The position numbers and the translations under genes are program-made. From positions 1 to 29,154 of the forward strand of contig JAEYZJ010000170.1 of the NCBI GenBank assembly GCA_023430705.1: 29,154 nt of DNA, read 5' to 3'. This DNA comes from Pseudomonadota bacterium. GTDB taxonomy: Bacteria > Pseudomonadota > Alphaproteobacteria > Rhizobiales > Devosiaceae. Positions within the stretch are counted from its first letter, which is position 1, and each line of letters opens with the position of its first letter. The notes under the pieces are model-generated. The model was given only the letters and a program-made list of their open reading frames with translations. It ran no database searches and was not told the origin of the DNA. Positions 1-8,238 of the stretch are shown piece after piece.

Positions 1-503
1 GCAACCGCGGCCTCGATGCCGTCGAGGACCTCGGGCAGCCTGCCGCGCCGCGTGATCTGCGCAAAGCGCGCCGCGTCGAGCGTATCGAGCGAGACGTTGA
101 GCCGCTTCACCCCGGCGCGCGCCAGCCCCTCCGCGTGGTGGCGCAACTGGCTGCCGTTGGTGGTGAGCGTCAGTTCCTCGAGGCCCTGGCCGAGGTGGCC
201 GCCGATCTTTTCGACCAGATCCATGATGTCGCGCCGCACCAGCGGCTCGCCGCCGGTGAGCCGCACCTTGCGGACCCCGCGCGCGACGAAGGCGGTGACG
301 ATGCGGTCGATCTCCTCAAAGCTCAGCACTTCCTTCCTGGCGAGGAAGGTCATGTGCTCGCTCATGCAGTAGACGCAGCGGAAATCGCAGCGGTCCGTCA
401 CCGACACCCTGAGGTAGGTGATATGGCGGCCGTAGCGATCGACCAGCGGGCGAGGCGCGCCGCGGGCCGCTATGTCGGGCTGCTCGAGGAGGGTGACTGG
501 CAT
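1..503 (-). CDS. moaA: GTP 3',8-cyclase MoaA, N-terminal part (runs off window)
   Basis: First enzyme of molybdenum cofactor synthesis, a cytosolic radical-SAM enzyme that rearranges GTP into a cyclic intermediate passed to MoaC. The minus-strand frame starts at the ATG at 503-501 and stays open to base 1, so about 167 residues are present and the C-terminal half (second Fe-S cluster and GTP-binding Cys ligands) lies outside. Visible motifs are the radical-SAM cluster CDFRCVYC (Cys39, Cys43, Cys46) after VSVTDR, then LTGGEPLVRRD, LTTNGSQL and LNVSLDTL, all in MoaA order and spacing. The start gives a normal short N-terminal tail ahead of VDRYGRHITYLR. It lies downstream of the L,D-transpeptidase gene but is separated from it by a strong terminator, so it is probably transcribed on its own. 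Family assignment is very sure. Confidence 0.95.
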   Translation of the reverse strand, partial: MPVTLLEQPDIAARGAPRPLVDRYGRHITYLRVSVTDRCDFRCVYCMSEHMTFLARKEVLSFEEIDRIVTAFVARGVRKVRLTGGEPLVRRDIMDLVEKIGGHLGQGLEELTLTTNGSQLRHHAEGLARAGVKRLNVSLDTLDAARFAQITRRGRLPEVLDGIEAAV

Positions 504-530
504 GGCTTCTACATACTGCCGCAGCGGCAA

Positions 531-561
531 ATACAAAAGGGCCGGTCGCGACGACCGGCCC
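531..561 (-). terminator. Rho-independent terminator of the L,D-transpeptidase gene
   Basis: A perfect 10-bp stem (539-548 with 552-561) and a 3-base loop are followed, reading on the minus strand, by TTTTGTAT. It sits 24 bases past the transpeptidase stop and ahead of moaA, so it should isolate the two genes. Confidence 0.85.
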
Positions 562-584
562 CTGAATGGCGCCTTTGGGGCTCG

Positions 585-1178
585 TCAGTGCCGGACGACC
601 ACCAGCGCGCCGACCTTCACGCGTTCGTAGAGGTCGGTCACGTCTTCGTTGGTCAGCCGGATGCAGCCCGAGGACACGGCCTGGCCGATGGTCCAGGGCT
701 CGGACGTGCCGTGGATGCGATAGAGCGTCGAGCCGATATAGAGGGCGCGGGCCCCGAGCGGGTTGTCCGGGCCGCCGGGCATGTAGGCCGGCAGGTCGGG
801 GACGCGCTTGCGCATCTGCGGCGGCGGCGTCCAGCCCGGCCACTCGGCCACGCGGGTGATCTTGTGCTGGCCCGCCCAGCGGAAGCCGTCACGGCCGACG
901 CCGATGCCGTACCGCATGGCCTTGCCGTCTTCCAGCACCAGGTAGAGCCGGCGCTCCGACGTCTCGACGACGATCGTGCCGGGCTTGTACGAGGTTTCGT
1001 AATCGACGATCGTGCGGGCGATCGGGCTGCCGCGCTTGCTGCGGGCCCTCACGGCCGACGAATCTTCCCAGACATTGCTGTCGGGATTGTAGACACGCGC
1101 CGCCGTCGCCGGTGTGACCAGGGACAGCGTGAGGATCGCGGACAAGACGCCGGCGACCGCAATTCTTCTCTTCGTCAT
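585..1178 (-). CDS. Periplasmic L,D-transpeptidase (YkuD domain)
   Basis: Probable peptidoglycan L,D-transpeptidase of the ErfK/YbiS group, which makes 3-3 cross-links or attaches proteins to the wall. The 197-residue protein begins MTKRRIAVAG, a basic N-terminus followed by a hydrophobic stretch and a likely signal-peptidase site near ATA/A (residue 26). The YkuD domain fills most of the rest. The catalytic signature is near the C-terminus: His156 in RIHGTSEP and Cys172 in SSGCIRLTNED, with Arg174 and the usual spacing. An upstream in-frame start at 1277 would add 33 residues ahead of the signal peptide, so I prefer 1178, which has a weak GAAGAA ribosome site. The gene ends at a strong hairpin and is divergent from rpiA. 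Whether it cross-links glycan or anchors a protein cannot be told from sequence. Confidence 0.9.
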   Translation of the reverse strand: MTKRRIAVAGVLSAILTLSLVTPATAARVYNPDSNVWEDSSAVRARSKRGSPIARTIVDYETSYKPGTIVVETSERRLYLVLEDGKAMRYGIGVGRDGFRWAGQHKITRVAEWPGWTPPPQMRKRVPDLPAYMPGGPDNPLGARALYIGSTLYRIHGTSEPWTIGQAVSSGCIRLTNEDVTDLYERVKVGALVVVRH

Positions 1179-1361
1179 GTTCTTCAAACTGCGCCTCTCG
1201 ACGAACATGGCCGATTGGGGCCATTCGTGCCTTGGTTGATATGCGTTCCTTTGCTCCCAGCAAAGGACGGATGCCACGATTCGGCCAAACTCCTAACAAT
1301 GACGCCACATTGTGTTGCGACGAAGCGACATTTCCATTCACCTCTGCGTGAATCGGGCCGG

Positions 1362-1390
1362 TTGACATGCTCTGGCGGCTCTCCTACTGC
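1362..1390 (+). promoter_or_regulatory. Candidate sigma-70 promoter for rpiA
   Basis: A perfect TTGACA at 1362-1367 is followed after 17 bases by TACTGC at 1385-1390. A start near 1397 would leave a 15-base leader containing the GGGAG ribosome site at 1404-1408. The -10 box is weak, so this is a suggestion only. Confidence 0.35.
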
Positions 1391-1411
1391 GCCCCTGGCA
1401 ACCGGGAGACG

Positions 1412-2107
1412 ATGTTGAGCGACGATCCGAAATGGCTGGCCGCCAAGGCCGCGATGGCCGAAGTTCAGGACGGCATGCGACTGGGGCTCGGCACGGGCTC
1501 GACCGCCAAGCATTTCGTCGACCTCGTCGGCGAGGCGGTTGCGGGCGGCATGAAGCTGATCTGCGTGCCGACCTCCGAGCGGACGGCGGCCCAGGCGCTG
1601 GCTCTCGGCATCCCGCTCACCGACCTCGACGCCACGCCGGAACTCGACCTGACGGTCGACGGCGCCGACGAGATCGGCCCGGGCCTTGCCCTCATCAAGG
1701 GCGGCGGCGGCGCGCTGCTGCGCGAAAAGATCGTGGCGAGCGCCTCGCGGCGCATGGTGGTGATTGCCGATGCCAGCAAGCGGGTCGACATGCTCGGCCG
1801 CTTCCCGCTGCCGGTCGAGGTGAACCATTTCGGCCTCGGGGCGACGACGGCCGCGGTCGAGCGGCTGCTGCGCGAGGCCGGTTCCGACGCGCCGCTGAAG
1901 CGCCGGCTCGCGGCCGACGGAACCCCGTTCGTCACCGATGGCGGCCACGCCATCCTCGATGCTTCTTTTGGCCGTATTCCTGATCCAGAAGCCCTCGCCA
2001 GGGCGCTGTGCAACATACCGGGCGTGGTCGAGCACGGGCTGTTTGTCGGCCTGTGCAGCCGGGCCTACGTGGCCGGCGCGGCCGGCATCGACGTTCTGGA
2101 CGGCTGA
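1412..2107 (+). CDS. rpiA: Ribose-5-phosphate isomerase A
   Basis: Cytosolic isomerase interconverting ribose-5-phosphate and ribulose-5-phosphate in the pentose phosphate pathway. The 231-residue product has the normal length. It carries GLGTGSTA (residues 25-32, phosphate-binding loop), DGADEI (83-88) and KGGGG (96-100) followed by REKIV with the catalytic Glu105. An ATG at 1412 with GGGAG three bases closer than ideal gives the usual RpiA N-terminus. An in-frame upstream start at 1367 would add 15 residues unlike the family. The gene is followed after 39 bases by a DUF2059 gene and then gor, an order often seen in rhizobia and relatives. The pathway link to gor is that pentose phosphate flux supplies NADPH; that link is an inference. 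Confidence 0.96.
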   Translation: MLSDDPKWLAAKAAMAEVQDGMRLGLGTGSTAKHFVDLVGEAVAGGMKLICVPTSERTAAQALALGIPLTDLDATPELDLTVDGADEIGPGLALIKGGGGALLREKIVASASRRMVVIADASKRVDMLGRFPLPVEVNHFGLGATTAAVERLLREAGSDAPLKRRLAADGTPFVTDGGHAILDASFGRIPDPEALARALCNIPGVVEHGLFVGLCSRAYVAGAAGIDVLDG

Positions 2108-2146
2108 AGGCTGCTCGGATAGGGCTAGACGGGGTTCAACACCAAG

Positions 2147-2683
2147 ATGGGCTATAAACTGATGACGTCCACCTCCAGGCGCGCGCCGTTCATCGCGGCG
2201 CTTCTCTCGCTGATCATTTCCGCCTTCGCGGCCATGCCCGCCCTGAGCCAGGACGGCGGCGAGATTTCGCCCGAGGCGCTGGCGCTGGCCCGCAAGTATG
2301 TGGACCTGACCGACACCGGCGGCCTCTACGAGGCGACGATCGTGCAGGCCGGCATCCGCACCTACCGCCAGCTGCTGCCGCAGAACCCGGAAATCGCCGA
2401 ACCGCTGAATTCGGCCATCGAGGCCGTCATCGGCACCTACAAGGGCCGCAAGGGCGAGCTGTTCGACCAGTTCGCGCGCGTCTACGCCGCCTCCTTCAGC
2501 ATCGAGGAGTTGCAGGAGATCGTCGACTTCTACTCCTCGCCCACCGGCCAGAAGCTCGCCAAGTCGAACGCCACCACCAGCGGCACCATCAATCGCATCA
2601 TGGACGTGTTCTCGTCGAACCTGAACACCGAGTTCTTCGCCGCCGTGCGCGCCGAGCTCAAGTCCAAGGGTATCGACACCTGA
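2147..2683 (+). CDS. DUF2059 exported protein
   Basis: Small secreted protein of the DUF2059 family; biochemical function is unknown. The 178 residues start with a basic segment (TSTSRRAP), a hydrophobic core and a likely cleavage site around ALS/Q near residue 35, followed by an all-helical domain. The family hallmark is the segment around YAASFSIEELQEIVDFYSSP and TGQKLA in the C-terminal half. Two starts are possible: ATG 2147, used here, and ATG 2162, which begins MTSTSRR. Neither has a convincing ribosome site, and both leave the signal peptide intact. It lies between rpiA and gor and ends at a strong terminator, so it is probably co-transcribed with rpiA. Confidence 0.85.
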   Translation: MGYKLMTSTSRRAPFIAALLSLIISAFAAMPALSQDGGEISPEALALARKYVDLTDTGGLYEATIVQAGIRTYRQLLPQNPEIAEPLNSAIEAVIGTYKGRKGELFDQFARVYAASFSIEELQEIVDFYSSPTGQKLAKSNATTSGTINRIMDVFSSNLNTEFFAAVRAELKSKGIDT

Positions 2684-2705
2684 CGCTCCGATGCCTAAGT
2701 AGTTG

Positions 2706-2734
2706 AAGGCCCCGTCACTCGCGCGGGGCCTTTT
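2706..2734 (+). terminator. Rho-independent terminator after the DUF2059 gene
   Basis: A 9-bp stem (2706-2714 with 2724-2732, AAGGCCCCG and its complement) with a 9-base loop ends in TTTT. It separates the rpiA - DUF2059 unit from gor, whose ribosome site follows within 10 bases. Confidence 0.85.
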
Positions 2735-2753
2735 CGTTTCCGGGGGAGTGCCG

Positions 2754-4130
2754 ATGAGCGACAGCTATGATCTCGTGGTGATCGGCGCCGGATCGGGTGG
2801 CGTGCGCGCCGCGCGCATTTCGGCCGGCTATGGCGCCCGGGTGGCGATCGTCGAGGAATACCGCGTCGGCGGCACCTGCGTGATCCGGGGCTGCGTGCCC
2901 AAGAAGCTGTTCGTCTATGCCTCGCGCTACAAGGACCTGTTCGAGCTCGCCCCCGGCTTCGGCTGGGATGTGGCGACGCCCGCCTTCGACTGGGCGACGC
3001 TGGTCGCCAACAAGGACAAGGAGATCGCACGGCTCGAAGCGGCCTATGTGGCAGGCCTCGAGGCGCCGGGCGCCGAGATCATCCGCGACCGCGCCGTGGT
3101 CACCGGCACGAACAGCGTGAAGCTGGTGAAGTCCGGCCGCGAGCTGACGGCGAAGACCATTCTCGTCGCCACCGGCGCCCGGCCCTATGTGCCGGACATT
3201 CCGGGGCGGGAGCTGGGCATCACCTCCAATGAGGCGTTCCACCTCGACAGACTGCCGCACTCGATCCTGATCGAAGGCGGCGGCTTCGTCGCCGTGGAGT
3301 TCGCGACGATCTTTTCCGGGCTGGGCGTGCATACGACCATCGTCTATCGCGGCGAGCAGCTGCTGCGCGGCTTCGACGAGGATCTGCGCACCGGGCTCGA
3401 GGCGGGTCTCGAGGCGCGTGGCGTCAGGATCATCCACCAGACCAACGTGCGCGGCCTGCGCCGCACCGGCGACGACATCACCGTGAGCTTCTCCGATGGA
3501 GTGGACGCGCCGTTCGGAGCCGTGATGTTCGCGACCGGGCGCTCGCCGAACACCGCGGGACTGGGGCTCGAGGCGGCCGGTGTCGAGCTGCGGGACGACG
3601 GCGCCGTGGTGGTCGATGCGTTTTCGCGAAGCAGCGTGGCCTCGATCTACGCCGTGGGCGACGTGACGAACCGCGCGCAGCTGACGCCGATCGCCATCCG
3701 CGAGGGGCACGCCTTCGCCGACACGGTGTTCGGGCAACGGCCGACCGCCGTCGACCATTCGCTCATCGGCGAGGCGGTGTTCGCCGAACCGGAGGTCGGC
3801 ACCGTCGGGCTGCCCGAGCACGAGGCCGTGGCGCAGGGCGACATCGACGTCTATGTCGCGCGCTTCCGCCCGATGATCAACACGCTGTCGCTGAAGTCGG
3901 AACGCATGATGATGAAGCTCATCACCCGCCCCGATGGCGGCGAGGTGCTGGGCGTCCACGTGCTCGGGCCGGGCGCCGCCGAGATCATCCAGATGGCGGC
4001 GATCCCGATGGGCATGAAGGCGACGAAGGCCGATTTCGACCGCACCATCGCCATGCACCCCACGGCGGCCGAGGAACTCGTGACGTTCAGGAAGCCGAGC
4101 TACGTGTATCGCGGCGGCGTGCGGCAGTAG
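2754..4130 (+). CDS. gor: Glutathione-disulfide reductase
   Basis: Cytosolic FAD flavoenzyme reducing glutathione disulfide with NADPH. The 458-residue product has the normal length. The FAD-binding GAGSGG is at residues 11-16 and the redox-active disulfide is Cys42/Cys47 in GGTCVIRGCVPKK. The second dinucleotide fold has GGGFVAVEFA, followed by VYRGEQLLRGFDED, whose arginines fit NADPH rather than NADH. The C-terminal HPTAAEE supplies the catalytic pair His435/Glu440 at the partner subunit's disulfide, so a homodimer is expected. ATG 2754 has GGGGGAG five bases upstream; an in-frame start at 2703 would lie in the preceding terminator and is rejected. The RGC version of the disulfide motif is typical of plant and alphaproteobacterial enzymes. 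Confidence 0.97.
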   Translation: MSDSYDLVVIGAGSGGVRAARISAGYGARVAIVEEYRVGGTCVIRGCVPKKLFVYASRYKDLFELAPGFGWDVATPAFDWATLVANKDKEIARLEAAYVAGLEAPGAEIIRDRAVVTGTNSVKLVKSGRELTAKTILVATGARPYVPDIPGRELGITSNEAFHLDRLPHSILIEGGGFVAVEFATIFSGLGVHTTIVYRGEQLLRGFDEDLRTGLEAGLEARGVRIIHQTNVRGLRRTGDDITVSFSDGVDAPFGAVMFATGRSPNTAGLGLEAAGVELRDDGAVVVDAFSRSSVASIYAVGDVTNRAQLTPIAIREGHAFADTVFGQRPTAVDHSLIGEAVFAEPEVGTVGLPEHEAVAQGDIDVYVARFRPMINTLSLKSERMMMKLITRPDGGEVLGVHVLGPGAAEIIQMAAIPMGMKATKADFDRTIAMHPTAAEELVTFRKPSYVYRGGVRQ

Positions 4131-4201
4131 CCAGTCCGGCGCGACCGGCTTCACACGGCGGCGCTTGCCTGATAGACCGCCGCCGACCGGAGGTATGCGT
4201 C

Positions 4202-5581
4202 ATGGACTGGACACCGCAGAGCTGGAGAGCAAAGCCGATTTCGCAGGTCCCGGCCTATCCGGATCCGGCCAGGCTCGAGGCTGTCGAGGCGCAGCTGAGG
4301 AAGTTCCCGCCGCTGGTTTTTGCCGGCGAGGCGCGCGAACTCAAGCACCAGCTCGCCGATGTCGCGGCGGGCAATGCCTTCCTGCTGCAGGGCGGTGACT
4401 GCGCCGAAAGCTTTGCCGAGCACGGCGCCGACCATATCCGCGACTTCTTCCGCGTCTTCCTGCAGATGGCGATCGTCCTCACGCATGGCGCGAGCAAGCC
4501 GGTGGTCAAGGTCGGGCGCATCGCCGGCCAGTTCGCCAAGCCCCGCTCGTCCGATACCGAAACGATCGACGGCGTGACGCTGCCGTCCTATCGCGGCGAC
4601 ATCGTCAACGACATCAGCTTCGATCCGGCCGCGCGCGTGCCGGACCCCGAGCGCCTGCTGCTCGCCTACCGCCAGTCGGCGGCGACGCTGAACCTGCTGC
4701 GCGCCTTCGCCTCGGGTGGCTATGCCGACCTGACCCGCGTCCACGAGTGGACGATGGGCTTCATGAAGGACACCACGGCCTATCCGCGCTTCGAGGAGAT
4801 CGCGGCCAAGATCGATGACGCCATCGACTTCATGCGCGCCCTCGGCCTCACCTCCGAGAACACTCCGGCGCTGCGCGAGACCAAGTTCTACACCAGCCAC
4901 GAGGCGCTGCTGCTCGGCTACGAGGAGGCGCTGACCCGCCGCGACTCCATCACCGGCGACTACTACGCCACCTCCGGCCACATGCTGTGGATCGGCGACC
5001 GCACCCGCCAGCCGGACGGCGCCCATGTCGAGTACTTCTCGGGCATCCGCAACCCGGTCGGCGTCAAGTGCGGCCCGAGCCTCGAGACCGATGACCTGCT
5101 GCGCATCCTCGACCGGCTGAACCCCGGCAACGAAGCCGGCCGGATCACGCTGATCGGCCGCTTCGGCTCGGACAAGATCGCCGCCCACCTGCCGCGCCTG
5201 ATCGAGGCGGTGGAGCGCGAGGGCAGGGTGGTCGTGTGGTGCTCGGACCCCATGCACGGCAATACCGTCAAGGCCTCGAACGGCTACAAGACCCGTCCCT
5301 TCGAGCGCGTGATGAGCGAAGTGAAGAGCTTCTTCGAGATCCACCGCGGCCTCGGCACCCATGCCGGCGGCGTTCATATCGAGATGACCGGCGACGATGT
5401 GACCGAATGCACCGGCGGCGGGGTCGCGGCCATCACCGAGGCGGGACTCGGCGACCGCTACCACACCTATTGCGATCCGCGCCTCAACGCCTCCCAGGCC
5501 CTGGAGCTGGCGTTCCTCGTGGCCGAGGAACTGCGCCTGCAGCGCCCGAGCCGTGGCGATCGCATCGTCGCCGCGGAGTAA
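4202..5581 (+). CDS. Class II 3-deoxy-7-phosphoheptulonate (DAHP) synthase
   Basis: Joins phosphoenolpyruvate and erythrose-4-phosphate to start the shikimate pathway. At 459 residues and with no resemblance to the roughly 350-residue E. coli AroFGH type, it is the class II (plant/AroA-II) form. Supporting segments are LLQGGDCAESF, PSYRGDIVND, GLTSENTPALRETKFYTSHE, GIRNPVGVKCGPS, WCSDPMHGNT and HIEMTGDDVTECTGGG, which include the metal and substrate ligands of the family. ATG 4202 has GGAGG eight bases upstream. It follows gor by 71 bases with no terminator between them, so read-through is possible. Its substrate erythrose-4-phosphate comes from the same pentose phosphate pathway as the rpiA product. 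No fused chorismate mutase or ACT regulatory domain is visible. Confidence 0.96.
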   Translation: MDWTPQSWRAKPISQVPAYPDPARLEAVEAQLRKFPPLVFAGEARELKHQLADVAAGNAFLLQGGDCAESFAEHGADHIRDFFRVFLQMAIVLTHGASKPVVKVGRIAGQFAKPRSSDTETIDGVTLPSYRGDIVNDISFDPAARVPDPERLLLAYRQSAATLNLLRAFASGGYADLTRVHEWTMGFMKDTTAYPRFEEIAAKIDDAIDFMRALGLTSENTPALRETKFYTSHEALLLGYEEALTRRDSITGDYYATSGHMLWIGDRTRQPDGAHVEYFSGIRNPVGVKCGPSLETDDLLRILDRLNPGNEAGRITLIGRFGSDKIAAHLPRLIEAVEREGRVVVWCSDPMHGNTVKASNGYKTRPFERVMSEVKSFFEIHRGLGTHAGGVHIEMTGDDVTECTGGGVAAITEAGLGDRYHTYCDPRLNASQALELAFLVAEELRLQRPSRGDRIVAAE

Positions 5582-5612
5582 TCTCGCAGTCGCACGTTAT
5601 TTGATATGGCGC

Positions 5613-5637
5613 TGAACTTTTTATAGCCTACCACGTT
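5613..5637 (+). promoter_or_regulatory. EcfG-like (general stress sigma) promoter candidate ahead of the HWE kinase
   Basis: TGAAC at 5613-5617, a 16-base spacer and CGTT at 5634-5637. The known alphaproteobacterial EcfG consensus is GGAAC, 16-17 bases, CGTT, so only the first -35 base differs. A start near 5644 would leave about 60 bases before the kinase ATG. Confidence 0.4.
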
Positions 5638-5706
5638 ACGGGGAACGGCGGCTCCGCAGGTCGACCGCCGTGCGCTTCTTGCGCCTGCGTCACGGTAGCG
5701 GGGTCT

Positions 5707-7635
5707 ATGCCGAATACGCTCTTTCCAGCAGCTGACGAAGCGACGCGCGCCCGGCTCGCCAAGAGTCCCACCCTCACCCTTCTGAACAGCTTCGACTGGG
5801 CCGCCACCAGCCTGGGGCCCATTGCATCCTGGCCCGAAAGCCTGCGCTCCGCGGTGCGCATGATGATGCTCTCGGAAGTCCCGATGGTGATCCTGGGCGG
5901 CGAGCGCGACGGAACGCTGATCTACAACGACGGCTACGCCGTCTTTGCCGGCGAGCGCCATCCGGACATCTTCGGCAAGCCCGCGCTCGAGGCCTGGCCC
6001 GAGATTGCCGATTTCAATGCCGAGAACATGCGCCGCGGCTTTGCCGGCGAGAGCTGGCACCTGATGGGCCAGGAACTGCTGCTCGACCGCGGCAGCGGCC
6101 CGGCGCCAGCCTTCATCGATCTCAGCTACAGCCCGGTGGCCGGGGAGGATGGCCGCCCGGTGGGCGTGCTGGCCATCGTCCAGGAGGTCACCGAAAGCGT
6201 ACAGGCCGGCCGCGCGCTGGAAGAGTATCGCGAAAAGTTCGAACTCGCCCTCAGCGCATCCGAGATGGTCGGCACCTGGGACTGGGACATCGCCAGCAAC
6301 CTGGTCACTGCCGACGAGAGGTTCGCCGCCCTTTATGGCGTGAGCGCCGGACGGGCTGCGGTCGGCCTGCCCATCGAGGATTTCCTCGCCGCGATCCATC
6401 CCGACGACCGCCAGCGCGTCATCGGCGAGATCGAGCAGGCGCTGAGGACCGTCGGCCCGGTGCGCTTCGAGTATCGCATCGCCAATCGGGACGGCACCGT
6501 AAGCTGGATCGTGGCCTCGGGCCGGGTGATCGCGGACGACACGGGGCGCGCCATCCGTCTCCCCGGCGTCCTGGTCGACATCACCAGGGAACGCCGGATC
6601 GCCGAGGAACTGAACGAGAGCGAGCAGCGCTTCCGGACCCTCGCCGACACCATGCCCCAGATGGTCTGGTCGACCCTGCCCGACGGCTATCACGATTACT
6701 ACAACGCCCGCTGGTACGAATATACCGGCATGCCCCCCGGTTCGACCGACGGCGCCGGCTGGAACGGCATGTTCCACCCCGACGACCAGGAGCGCGCCTG
6801 GCAGGTGTGGCGGGATTCGCTCGAGACGGGCGAGCCCTACTACATCGAGTACCGCCTGCGGCATCACTCGGGCGAATACCGCTGGGTGCTCGGCCGCGCC
6901 CTGCCGATCCGCGATTCGGCGGGCCGCATCGTGCGCTGGTTCGGCACCTGCACCGACATCCACGAGAACAAGCTGGCGCAGGAAGAGCGCGAGGTGGTGG
7001 CGCAGGAACTTAGCCACCGCATCAAGAACATCTTCGCCGTGATCGGCGGCATCGTCGGGCTGGCCTCGCGCTCCTACCCCGAGGCGCGCGACTTCGCCGA
7101 GAGCCTGCGCGGACGCATCTTCGCGCTCGGGCAGGCGCACGATTTCGTCCGTCCCCATTCGCGCAGCTCGATGCCGCGCGCCAACCCGGCGACGCTGCAC
7201 GCGCTGGTGCGGGAACTGCTCCAGCCCTATCGGCTGGACAATACCGACCGGGCCGAGTTCATCGGCGACGACGTGATGATCGATGACGGCGCGGCAACTC
7301 CGCTGGCGCTGCTGTTCCACGAACTGGCGACCAACGCCGCCAAGTACGGGGCGCTGTCGCGTGCCGAGGGCCGCATCACGATCGAAAGCCGCCTAGAAGG
7401 CGACCGCTACCGCCTGATCTGGACCGAGACGGGCGGACCGGCTCCCGCGCCGGGCTCGACCGGGTTCGGCTCGCGGCTGATCGCGCTGAGCGTCGAAGGC
7501 CAGCTGCGCGGGCAACTCGAAAAGACGTTCGGGGAGGAGGGGCTGCGGGTGGAGCTGACGGTGCCGCTCACTTCCCTCAGCCGGAAGGCAGAACTCAGGC
7601 GAACGCCTGAGCTTGAGGAGAACCAAACAACCTGA
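5707..7635 (+). CDS. PAS-domain HWE-family sensor histidine kinase
   Basis: Probably a soluble cytoplasmic sensor kinase: 642 residues with no membrane segment. The N-terminal 30-170 region (SLGPIASWPESLRSAVRMM through VGVLAIVQEVTES) looks like a PAS fold. A second PAS/PAC runs about 175-300 (FELALSASEMVGTWDWD to PGVLVDITRER). A third runs about 307-425 (FRTLADTMPQMVWSTLPDG to WFGTCTDIHE). The kinase core has an HWE/HisKA_2-type H-box with His437 in ELSHRIKNIFAVI, an N-box with Asn543 in LFHELATNAAKYG, the family's W-x-E in LIWTETGGP, and GFGSRLI as the G-box. It converges on a lone receiver gene, its likely partner. The stimulus is unknown; no haem or flavin ligand (for example a LOV Cys motif) is evident. 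Confidence 0.9.
   Translation: MPNTLFPAADEATRARLAKSPTLTLLNSFDWAATSLGPIASWPESLRSAVRMMMLSEVPMVILGGERDGTLIYNDGYAVFAGERHPDIFGKPALEAWPEIADFNAENMRRGFAGESWHLMGQELLLDRGSGPAPAFIDLSYSPVAGEDGRPVGVLAIVQEVTESVQAGRALEEYREKFELALSASEMVGTWDWDIASNLVTADERFAALYGVSAGRAAVGLPIEDFLAAIHPDDRQRVIGEIEQALRTVGPVRFEYRIANRDGTVSWIVASGRVIADDTGRAIRLPGVLVDITRERRIAEELNESEQRFRTLADTMPQMVWSTLPDGYHDYYNARWYEYTGMPPGSTDGAGWNGMFHPDDQERAWQVWRDSLETGEPYYIEYRLRHHSGEYRWVLGRALPIRDSAGRIVRWFGTCTDIHENKLAQEEREVVAQELSHRIKNIFAVIGGIVGLASRSYPEARDFAESLRGRIFALGQAHDFVRPHSRSSMPRANPATLHALVRELLQPYRLDNTDRAEFIGDDVMIDDGAATPLALLFHELATNAAKYGALSRAEGRITIESRLEGDRYRLIWTETGGPAPAPGSTGFGSRLIALSVEGQLRGQLEKTFGEEGLRVELTVPLTSLSRKAELRRTPELEENQTT
7594..7611. repeat. 18-bp palindrome in the overlap of kinase and regulator 3' ends
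   Basis: CTCAGGCG - AA - CGCCTGAG is a perfect inverted repeat containing the regulator's stop codon and lying in the last ten codons of the kinase. It could fold on either strand, but neither side has a T tract, so a terminator role is only possible. Confidence 0.5.
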
Positions 7636-8017
7636 GGCGACGCGGTGGCACCGCCGCGGCCTCCTGACGGCGCACGGCGACGCCATATTCGATGGCCTGG
7701 CGCATCTCGGCGCTTTCGAGCGGCTTGGGAATGACCCCGATCGTGCCCGGCACGCCGTCGCCCAGCTGCGCCGGGTTCGCCGTCATGTAGATGACCGTCA
7801 CGCCGCTGGCCGCGAGCGCCTTGCCGACTTCGACCCCGGTCGGCCCGTCGAGCAGGTTCACATCCACGAAAGCCAGCTCCGCCTGTTCGGCGAGCGCCAG
7901 CGCCTGCCGGCTGTCGGCGGCGATGCCGACGGGCTGGTGGCCCAGGTCGTGCAGCAGGCTTTCCAATTCGATGGCGACGAATATCTCGTCCTCCACCACC
8001 AGTACCTTCGAACTCAT
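7595..8017 (-). CDS. Single-domain response regulator (receiver only)
   Basis: A CheY-like receiver of 140 residues with no output domain. Acidic pocket residues are Glu9/Asp10 (VVEDEIFVA), the phospho-acceptor is Asp52 (AFVDVNLLDG), the switch Thr is Thr79 (IYMTAN) and the conserved Lys is Lys98 (VIPKPLE). The last 25 residues (RRQEAAAVPPRRLRLF and on) are a basic, disordered-looking tail. ATG 8017 has GGACGGAA directly upstream. It is convergent with the HWE kinase and overlaps its coding end by 41 bases. Lone receivers beside HWE kinases often feed phosphate into the PhyR/EcfG stress pathway or act as phosphate sinks; that role here is inferred. Confidence 0.9.
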   Translation of the reverse strand: MSSKVLVVEDEIFVAIELESLLHDLGHQPVGIAADSRQALALAEQAELAFVDVNLLDGPTGVEVGKALAASGVTVIYMTANPAQLGDGVPGTIGVIPKPLESAEMRQAIEYGVAVRRQEAAAVPPRRLRLFGSPQAQAFA

Positions 8018-8238
8018 CGTTCCGTCCGATCAACCATTCTCAGTCGAATTGCCAACTCGCCAGGCCTGTCCAAGGTTGCAGGCGTTACGCTCATGTGAGC
8101 GATGAAACAGGCGCACGCTTATCAAATCGTGTGGATCGCGGCTCTTGTCCCAAATTCGTCGCAATATGCCAATCGCATTTAGCGGAACATTAACCCTAAC
8201 TGCGCATAAACGAGGCAAGTACTAATGCGGAGTGCGCC

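Noticed and set aside
5467..7320. 617-codon open frame antisense to the HWE kinase gene
   Set aside because: Its translation is His/Arg/Ala/Gly-rich without motifs, the usual shadow of a GC-rich gene, and the sense strand has clear domains.
8174..8200. GGAAC ahead of the outer-membrane protein gene as a possible EcfG -35 box
   Set aside because: No CGTT occurs 16-17 bases downstream, so only half the promoter is present.
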